Source of the DNA: Aldrovandia affinis
Lineage: Eukaryota; Chordata; Actinopteri; Notacanthiformes; Halosauridae
Direction: 5' to 3'
Length of the DNA: 64,000 nucleotides
Assembly (NCBI GenBank): GCA_029706075.1
Contig: JAINUG010000115.1
Span: 1,103,501-1,167,500 of the forward strand
In this document: positions 56,450 through 64,000 of the stretch, in pieces
How the letters are laid out: each line of letters opens with the position of its first letter
Numbering within the stretch: the stretch's first letter is position 1
The notes under the pieces: model-generated
What the model saw: only the letters and a program-made list of their open reading frames with translations
What the model was told of the DNA's origin: nothing
Databases searched by the model: none
Position numbers and translations under genes: made by a program

Positions 56450-58682
56450 ATGGTCAGCAAGGAACCCAACCACCTCCCGAGTGCCAACAGCTGCGGCAAC
56501 AGCAACCCGGACAAGGCGGTCACCGTGCGGTCGGTGCTGCTGAACCGCGACTCGCCGGACATCGAGACCCGGCTCAAGCGGCGGCGCAACCGCACGCAGC
56601 AGGTGCGCTTCAAGGACCTGGAGGATGGGGCGGGGCCGAGAGTGGCCGGCGGCGGTCGTGGGCGGAGCAAGGCAGCCCACACCCCAGCCGAAGAGTCCCG
56701 CCGCCAGGGCGACGGACGCGGGCGGGAGGGAGGCGGCCGCCAACGGGGGCTCGGTGGTGGGGGCCATCCGGGGCGACATGGCGGGGACAATAGGCGCCAT
56801 GGCGGCCATCTTGGCAAGGGCGCCCCCGCACCCACTCACACCGGCGCCCATGCGTCGCGCCTGGGCCTCGCCGCGCCCCTGCTCTCTCACCCTGCCCAAC
56901 CCCCGCAGGCCCTGCATGAGCACGGCGATCCAGACCTCCCCCAGCCTGCAGAAACCCCTGCCCCTCTCCATCGCCCAGACCCGCAGCCAGAGCCTCGGGG
57001 ACTTTGGCGGGGCCGAGGGCCAGGAGGACGGGGACCAAGGGGGAACTCAGGATGGGATTTGCTCCCAGAACCACGTATTACCCACTGCTGCTCCTCAGGA
57101 CTGCTCCTACCCCTGCAGCTGCCGGTCAGAGCTCTCTCCACGGCGGCCCCTACTGGACGGGCATCAGTGCCTCAGGCCGAGGACTGCTGTTGCGGTCTCT
57201 CCTCCATTGGTGGCAGACTTGAGACACGGCACCCCCGCCTCTCATCTTAAGCGACAGCAGCAAGGTGTGGAGCCCCCCTGCCGCCCCCCTTCTTCTCCTG
57301 TGAGTTCCAATGGGCCACCTTGCGCTGCCCCTCCACATAGCAGGAAGAAGTGTTTGGGCCGAGCAGTGAGCGACCCGGGAAAAACTGTGCCACCCTGCAC
57401 TTCCCCACCTCATAATGGGCCACCTTGCGCCTCCCCCTAAAACTGTCCCATCCTCTGTCTTGCCCCCTCAGACTACGCCAGCCTGTACCTCACCCCCAAA
57501 ATTGTGACACCCTGTGCTTTGCCCACTCAAACCATGCCATCCTGCGTCACACCCCCTAAAACGGTGTCCCATCCCTTGCCTCCTACGTCTGTCCCAAACA
57601 GCACCTTTCCCCCTAAAACTGTGCCACATAGCACCTCTCCCCCTCAAATTGTACCACCCTGTGCTTTGCCCACTCAGACTGTGCAACCCAGTGTCTCACC
57701 CCCTAAAACGGTGCCCCATCCCTTGCCCCCTAAAACTGTCCCAAACAGCACCTTGCTCCCTAAAACTGTGCTACGCTCTGGCTTGCCCCCTCAAACTGTG
57801 CTACCCTGTGCTTCTCCCCCTCAGACTGTTATACCCTCTGCTTTGCCTCCTCAAACTGTGCCACCTTACACCGCCTCTCCTCAGGCCCTCCACACCACTC
57901 AGGACATCTGGAGAGGGGGAGAGAGAGAGAGGGGGGACAGGAGAGATTCACCACTCCCTCCCCCGGCCCCGCCTCCACCCCCCTACACCCCCCGCCGAGA
58001 GGGCTCCTGCAGGCCTGGGCCCCCCTCGCAGACTGAGCCCCCGACGAGGGGCGGTGGTGACCAGGAGCCAGCGGGAAGGGGGCCAGTGCCCGCTGCCCAC
58101 CCTCGCAGGGCTGGGACCCCCGCCGTCCCCCGAAAACAGGACCCCACCTCCACATCACCTCACCCTGACCCCCAGTCCTCTGGCCAGACCTTACCCCAGC
58201 ATGGTGCCCAGCACACCATCTTCTGCACTGAGCCCCAAGCCAACACCCCCAACACACCCAGCAACACGCCCGGCAACACGCCCAGCAACACGCCGGCAAC
58301 ACGCCCGGCAACACACCCAGCAACACGCCCAGCAACGCAACCCCCATTTCCCGCCCCCACCCCCGGGCCAGCACCCACCCCCCAGGGTCTGGGACCCTCT
58401 TCTGGGCAGGACTGCGGACGCTGCCCTTACCCCGGGCCAGGCCGAGACGCTCAAGCAGGTGCAGGAGCTGCTAGGAGGGCTGGTCTCGGGGGCCCGGGGG
58501 AAGCTGGAGCTGGCCAAGGCCAGGGAGAAACTGCTGGGCCCCCATGGGCCTCTGCATGACATCGGGACCCTGCAGTCCCAGCTGCAGAGCCTTGGAGGGG
58601 TGCTGGAGACCAGCCAGAACACAATCAAGGTACTGCTGGACGTCATCCAGGACCTGGAGAAGAAGGAAGCAGAGAGAGACGG
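56450..58682 (+). CDS. INSYN2 (FAM196)-like inhibitory synaptic factor, large exon, frame-split
   Basis: INSYN2 proteins are scaffold-associated factors of inhibitory synapses. The exon starts MVSKEPNHLPSANSC and has the family block 'RLKRRRNRTQQVRFKDLED' (about residues 49-67). After a frame change it has 'RRPCMSTAIQTSPSLQK' near 56915, corresponding to the 'STGVQTSPDLKK' segment of INSYN2A. A Pro-rich middle part follows. The C-terminal coiled coil 'QAETLKQVQELLGGL' … 'TSQNTIKVLLDVIQDLEK' ends at a good donor (GACGG|GTGAGT at 58683). These three anchors lie in different frames (56450-, 56625-57440 and about 58400-58682), and the repeat-rich middle reads best in the frame of the second. At least two indels in GC-rich or repeated DNA must separate them, whether real or assembly errors. 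The final Cys-rich exon of the family is not found before the window end. It could be a pseudogene, but the donor and coiled coil look conserved. Confidence 0.65.
57390..57880 (+). repeat. 30-bp minisatellite inside the INSYN2-like exon
   Basis: About 14 imperfect units of 30 bp, 'ccccctaaaactgtgccaca' plus about 10 bp. In one frame they encode a ten-residue repeat, PPKTVPHSTS / PPQTVLPCAS. Small indels shift the frame at the left edge near 57440-57500. Confidence 0.85.
58241..58337 (+). repeat. 12-bp repeat (aacacgcccagc)n with an 11-bp variant
   Basis: About eight units encode NTPS/NTPG. One unit, 'aacacgccggc', has lost one base, which shifts the frame downstream. This is a plausible origin of one of the frame breaks in the INSYN2-like exon. 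Confidence 0.85.
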
Positions 58683-58689
58683 GTGAGTC

Positions 58690-61240
58690 CGGGCAGTGTC
58701 CCGCCACAATCTCCCTCCCTACCGCCGTGTCATTGCACCTCCTGGCACCTGGTAACGGCCCTTAGTTCAAAAGGGAAGCAGGGTTTGTTCGACAAAGGAA
58801 TAAAACGAAGGACAAATGCTTGGATTTAAGATGCCAAGGGTCTGTAAATCTGCCTAATCAGGGCTGCTGGCTCTGCTTGTGCTTAGCTTCCAGATAAACA
58901 CTCCAATTAGGGCTTGTTTGAGAAAACGTCAAAATTCATTTCAAGCTCCAATTACATAAGCATACACAGTGATATCTGTGAGGTAAACAATCATGTTCTT
59001 TCAAGGGACTAGCCATAGCTGCCATTTAAACCAATAAGTTGCTTGGTCCTGGGGCCCTGTTACCAGTGTATGAGAGATGACCATCAAGGCCGGATACGTG
59101 TTTACAAGACACAGGTATTATCCGTTGAATCCAGGTGCAGTGATACGGGGCACGGAAGCCCTGTCGAGCGATGAACGATCTGATCTGTATTTCAGTTTTG
59201 TTTTATTGTCTGGTCACTCGTAAGGATAAACTTGAATGCCCTTCGAGGCCATTTGCTGGTGCAGGATTATGAACACGTTAAGTGGTTTTGAACTCCATCG
59301 CGACTGTGGTAGGCAAACATGTACGCAATCAATCGACTGCAGCCTTAATGGGCACATTGTGTTCACCCGACTCAAGCCCCCCAGCGCGCGACGCGGAAAT
59401 AAACTCAAAAACAGGATACCTTGTAAGAACCCACGGTGGAGGCTTAGCCCATTAAAGTCAATGATCGACACAGAGAAACACGCCGCGTTCAAAAATTATG
59501 CCCCAGCAGGAAATAGGAGACTAATCAATTTTGCCTCACGGAACGAAACTGCGAAAACCAAAGAAGCGATATAAAACTGTATCACAGGTGGCAAAATTGA
59601 ATTTTCTCTCAGCTGTAAAATAAAGAGATGAAAAACAGCGTTCTTAGTCATATTTGTATTTCGACTAAATTGCCTCTGTCCGCTGCAATGAAATAATCAA
59701 ATATGTACCCCAAACAATTGTGCAAACTGATCACAGCTCAGCCATAGAATAGTATAACCTGGGAAAGATCACAGAAGGAGGAAAGAAAATGATTTTAGAC
59801 TGTTTGCGTATTGTTCTGTGCAGAGGAGGGTCTGACAATGCTATAATCCTGCTGGCGGATTGGAAATTTCAGAGTGGGGAAGGGAGTCTGTTTTGTTTAT
59901 GGCCATTCTGTTTACTGCATTGTATTCTTTCTATTTTTATTTCATATCCCATTCCAGTGCTATATATTTCTTAAAAACTCTATTGTGCTGATAAAACCTG
60001 AATTTGCAAAGAATGAGATAGAGGGAGAGACAGAAAGCATGAGAGTGGGAGAGTGTGGAGAGGTGAAGAAAGGAGAGAAAGCCCTCATTAGATCTGTCAC
60101 ATTACAGCAGCCATTTGAAATGCTCTGGAAATGCTATTGTGCTGATGAAAGCCACATTTACGAGGAATGAGAGAGTGAGACAGCGTGAGAAAGACAGGGG
60201 GTGGAGACAGTGAGAGAGACAGAGGAGAAGTGAAGACAAAGAGAGGAAGGCCCCCATTAGATATACGGAGTGTGATGGTTCCTTGTTGCTTGCCGCTAGC
60301 CTAGTTGCTCAGATGCGGAGCACGCACCTGAACCCCACAGCCGTAGAGCCGGGGCGCGCACGGGAACGAACACCAAACCAAACAGCTGAATACACAGACT
60401 GCAAAGTGCACCAGCAGAGACAAAACGCACACTTCGGTGTGCCCCTGCTGCAGTGGCGGGCCCAGACCACTTTAACAGGGGTGGCCCAAGAGTGGCACAG
60501 AGCCACACAGGGGGGCACATTCAAAATGTAATACATTTGAAAAGATGTGATTGACAACCTAATAACCTATCAAGAGCCAGATGAAGTAGGGTGGCACCCA
60601 GGGTGGCCAATCAAATTTCTGTGGGGGCAGGTGCCCCCCCAGGCCCCTCCATGGACACACCCCTCCCCTGCTGAGCTAAAACATGCCCACGGACAGACGA
60701 TTCCAGAGCAATCAAACGCGCATCTGAACACCCTGAAGGCCTTATGTACACCCTTATGTTTGAGCACGCGCCTGAACAGCACACCTATGAGCCCTAACGG
60801 AAACCTGAACAAGCGCCTGAACGGCATACCTGCGGGGCTGAGCCTGGAGCTCCACGCATCTGGACACACGCCCTGAGCATGACACCAGCACAACTGAAAC
60901 TCGCACCTGAACACCAGACCTTCCTCAGTAAATCCTTACTTGTGACTTGGTGTCCTGAAGAAGGCACAGCACTACATCACAGAGCTGGAATACTGACGTG
61001 TAGTTGGCCTGCTCGCCAAGGCAGGCCCTTTCATACCTTCTCCTCTGAGTGTTTCCTGGAAGGATGGTGTCAGGAGGGGCAGTGAGAGGAAGGCTTTGCC
61101 CTATTTACAGTATTTTCTGGGGGGTATTTACAGAGCCAATAACTGGGGCAGAGCTCTAGGGACGCCACATCCAGATCAGGAGAGGCAGGACGCACGCTGT
61201 CATACAATCACAGCATCTCTAGGAGAGCTTGCTCACAAAC
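58690..61240. other. Intron or flank after the INSYN2-like exon
   Basis: No last INSYN2 exon was found. The segment has a diverged direct duplication at 59965-60275 and a possible hAT left end near 60451 ('cagtggcgggcccagacc'). Otherwise nothing was recognised. Confidence 0.4.
59965..60275. repeat. Diverged tandem duplication, about 160-bp unit
   Basis: Both halves run 'ctattgtgctgat(a/g)aa' … 'gaatgaga' … purine-rich 'gagaga' tract … 'ctcattagat' or 'cccattagat'. The first starts near 59965 and the second near 60128. Confidence 0.65.
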
Positions 61241-61246
61241 ACGTGT

Positions 61247-61457
61247 GTACAAGCACACACACACCCCCCACCTAAACACACACACAAAAAGCCAATGTGT
61301 ACAAGCACAGTCAATCCCCCACCCAAAACACACACACACACACACACAAACAGACAGTCAATGTGTACACGCACACTCAACCCCCCACCCAAACACACAC
61401 ACACACACACACACAAAGTAAATGTGTACAAACACACCCAATGGCCCCCACATCCAA

Positions 61458-61490
<33 letters not shown>

Positions 61491-61525
61491 AAGCCAATGT
61501 GTACAAACACACTCGCAACCCCCTT
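61247..61525. repeat. CA-rich minisatellite, about 62-bp unit, four to five copies
   Basis: Units run 'aatgtgtacaagcacactca' then 'ccccccacccaaacacac' then a variable CA run and 'aaagccaatgtgtac'. Confidence 0.88.
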
Positions 61526-62934
61526 CACACACACCCATTAATACATGGTGCTACGAAACATTTTTACATAACATGTGCTTATAGTTTTATACAACACAGC
61601 AGTTTTCTGAGCTTTCCGAACTGTTATGAAGACTATGTGAATCAGGGCTGACCTATAAAAGTTTAATCACCCACACTAACCTGCTTTATAAATTAATTCC
61701 AATATATTTCCCTGTGAATTACTGCTGTTTATATTTACAATGTCCCTCAGAGTCCTCCTTTCCTACTGGGCCAGTGCTCCAGTTTGTGCTTCAAATATGA
61801 TGATAAAAATCAACCAAGGCAATTACCAGAAATGGACAGGACTCCAGCCGAGACTCATTTATACTGCTAGCAGACATTCAGGCTTAAAATATATGGCTTG
61901 ATTGCTACAAGATAACTTTTTATCTGAACGTTTAATAAAAGTTGACTTTATTTGCAATTATCTCATATGATAAATTGAGTTCTGACCATTCAAACTGCTA
62001 CCCCTGGCCGAATAACTAGGTCATAAAGACTTCTTGGGTTGTTGGCACTGTTAGCACAGTGTCTCCATCAGCATTAATGAGCTGACCCCTCTTGCTTGCT
62101 ACAAACACACATTTCCGAAAGTATTGAATTGAAAAACAGATATAACATGAATAATTTAGCACAGATATGTAAATAGTTTTTCATGTGAGGCAACAACGGG
62201 AAGGGAATCCCTCTGTTAGGAAAATATTGACAAAGTCGTTTTAGTACGAGTATGAAAAAGCACCACTCAGTGGGCCAAAGGGAAAGCGGATTCAAAACGG
62301 CGCAAAGACCGATGAAAGAGAAACGCCAATCAAAAAGGGGTTATGTTTTTTTACGGGCGAAGAAGCGCAAACGCTTCAACAAAAAAGCAGAAATTAGAAT
62401 CCCTCTTGCCCGTTGCTTTTGAAAAAAAAAAGTGAAGTATCTGCTGACTCAGCTCAGTGCACTGTGCGAAAGCGATGCCCTGTTTCGCAGCGCAGCTAAA
62501 GCGAGTGAACTCCTGCTGTTGCTATGGCGATCGGAGAGCGTGCAGACTGCAGGGAAATCCCGTACCAACACGCAGGTGCCCCCCACCCCAATTCTCCCCG
62601 ACTCCCATTGGTGGATGCCTCCAAAGAGTGCGCTGGGTAGCAGTAATGGAACATTTGTATGCTGGCCAGCTCGCGCTGTGCTGCCTCCCGAAATTAATTT
62701 AGAAGAGTGTGCAAGAGTACAGTATGAGCAGGCAGGGGATATTAGCAACACTTTAGAATGCGAGGCAGCTGGAAATGCTTTAATAAAGCTTTGCGTCTAA
62801 TTAAAAATATATATTCAGTCCAACATTAATGAATGTTAATAACTATGTTTGCAAAGAGGAGGCCAGGATTGCCAGATCAGGAAATTCCACACAAGGCTAC
62901 AATAAGTACTGTTGCCGTGATTAAGTGGTTCTGT
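61526..62934. other. Gene-free interval
   Basis: Mostly AT-rich to 62280, then a CpG-containing part at 62290-62800. Open frames there overlap on both strands and lack splice or family support. Confidence 0.35.
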
Positions 62935-63062
62935 GTGGCTCAGCAGGAGGAGCATGGCGTTGACAATGCTTAGGTTGTGGGTTCCCATTGGGACCACATA
63001 TACTGAAAAATGTATGCCTTCACTACTGTAAGTCGCTTGGATAAAAGCGTCTGCTAAATGGC
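62935..63062 (+). mobile_element. SINE (tRNA-derived family), diverged
   Basis: Begins 'gtggctcagcaggaggagca', has B-box-like 'gggttcccattggga' and ends 'gtcgcttggataaaagcg' 'tctgctaaatggc'. A tail-only copy of the same family lies at 63893-63950. Confidence 0.75.
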
Positions 63063-63474
63063 ATATATTATATGTTATATTATATCATACGTATCTCGTG
63101 GAGCATAGCATCTTGGCACAGGAGACCCATCTGACATGTGGAACCGAGTGAGCTGTGTCTCTCCCCAGTCAGACATGCTCTGACTCAACAGATCTCAGCC
63201 CACATAATAACCCATTTTAAATCTCATTTTAAGCTTACTCTGGCTTCAGGTGTAGCCCAAGGACGAAAAACAAAAATGGCTGCCTGGCATAGTTGGGGGT
63301 GAATGGAATTGTGGTGAAAGCAACTGCCTACCATAAAATGGCAAAATCGACCCATCTGGGGGGCCATATTATATGTGAGAGTTTTGGAAACTGCCCTGTG
63401 CTTGCTACACAGTTACAGTATAGTCAAATGGTTAGGGAACAGTGTAGTCTAATGCTTGCAACACAGTTACGATA

Positions 63475-63815
63475 TAAGAACATAAGAACATAAGAATACA
63501 TAATGATGAGGACGGGCTGTTCAGCCCATATAGGCTCCTCATGTCCTAATCTAAAGAGTATCTAGTACTACATCTAGCCTGGACTTGAATAGCCCAAGTG
63601 TTTCTGCCTCTACTACCCGACCTGGCAAGCTGCTGGCATTGACAACTCTATGTACAGAAAAAACGTCCTAATATCTGTGCGGAATTTGCCTTTAACTAAT
63701 TTCCACCTGTGGCCTCTTGTTCTGCTGACCCCAGTTATCTTGAAAAATCTTTGGTAATTCACTTTGTTAGTCCCTTTTATCAATTTAAAGACCTCAATCA
63801 AATCCACCCATATAG
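63475..63815 (-). mobile_element. CR1/L2-type LINE, 3' end with the last part of ORF2
   Basis: On the minus strand it reads 'FKLIKGTNKVNYQRFFKI' then 'SRTRGHRWKLVKGKFRTDIR', the usual C-terminus of this LINE class. It is followed by the repeated 'cataagaacataagaa' tail (63476-63498). It is truncated at its 5' side. The fragment at 14-290 looks like a more upstream piece of the same class. Confidence 0.85.
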
Positions 63816-63892
63816 TCGAATGGTTGGGGAACAGTGTTGTCTAATGCTTGCTACAAGGGTTAGGGAACAATATGGGAACAATATAGTCTAAT

Positions 63893-63950
63893 TATTAGGG
63901 AACTGGGAAGTTGCTTTGAATAAGAACGTCTGCTAAATGCCTAAATGTAA
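63893..63950 (+). mobile_element. SINE tail fragment
   Basis: Only the 3' part is present: 'gttgctttgaataagaacgt' 'ctgctaaatgcctaaatgta'. Confidence 0.7.
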
Positions 63951-64000
63951 ATATAGAAAACCACCCACACCACCTCTCCACTCACACTGCTGAGAAGGAT

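Noticed and set aside
56336-57141. Long minus-strand open frames opposite the INSYN2-like exon
   Set aside because: Shadow frames of a GC-rich plus-strand coding exon; the plus strand has the recognisable motifs and donor.
58690-64000. Possible last exon of the INSYN2-like gene
   Set aside because: The family's Cys-rich ending (YRTGQD…ACIIYSVE type) was not found in any frame that I read.
1-64000. CRISPR arrays, rRNA or tRNA genes, bacterial or phage features
   Set aside because: Tandem arrays present are CA/GT microsatellites and minisatellites; tRNA-like A/B boxes occur only inside SINEs; the gene structures are eukaryotic.

Overview
The window is vertebrate nuclear DNA, almost certainly from a teleost fish. 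Genes are split into short exons with GT-AG introns. Long CA/GT repeats are frequent, and there are many Tc1/mariner and hAT DNA transposons, CR1/L2-type LINE fragments and tRNA-derived SINEs. The SINE type resembles copies I associate with early-branching teleosts such as eels and tarpon, but that is only a weak inference. No bacterial, phage or CRISPR features are present.

Four protein-coding loci can be supported. (1) 712-1228, minus: the first coding exon of a perforin-1-like gene, whose remainder lies outside the window. (2) 6165-15920, minus: a nearly complete idh3b gene (NAD-dependent isocitrate dehydrogenase, beta subunit) with two tandem alternative last exons about 2.9 kb apart. Its fourth exon is about 8 bp short and breaks the frame at the obvious splice site. 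(3) 18082-24176, plus: a complete six-exon, 187-residue BNIP3/NIX-family mitophagy receptor, transcribed divergently from idh3b. (4) 56450-58682, plus: the large exon of an INSYN2 (FAM196)-like gene. It is split over more than one reading frame and contains an in-coding 30-bp minisatellite; its last exon is not in the window.

Region by region: 0-5 kb holds the perforin exon, a LINE scrap, a SINE and a complete but frame-broken Tc1 element. 6-16 kb is idh3b, with a second dead Tc1 in intron 4. 16-18 kb is the divergent promoter interval, with a SINE and a 476-bp hAT MITE carrying a perfect 8-bp target duplication. 18-24 kb is the BNIP3-family gene. 25-30 kb is a transposon cluster: a Tc1 with about 100-bp inverted repeats, a 1157-bp hAT with a perfect 8-bp duplication, and a Tc1 fragment. 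30-56 kb has no gene I can identify. It contains large CA/GT minisatellites, long purine- or pyrimidine-biased tracts, an LTR-like repeat and AT-rich blocks that look like regulatory DNA. 56-59 kb is the INSYN2-like exon. 59-64 kb is repeats.

idh3b (TCA cycle) and the mitophagy receptor both act at mitochondria and share one intergenic interval. The combination idh3b + BNIP3-family + INSYN2-like fits the EBF4-bearing member of the vertebrate EBF paralogon: human 20p13 has IDH3B and EBF4, while BNIP3, INSYN2A and EBF3 lie on 10q26. The window may therefore preserve ohnologs that are absent at the human 20p13 site. I found no wholly new system. The most unusual items are the idh3b exon 4 anomaly, the paired terminal exons, the BNIP3-family protein without a BH3 core, and the frame-split INSYN2-like exon.
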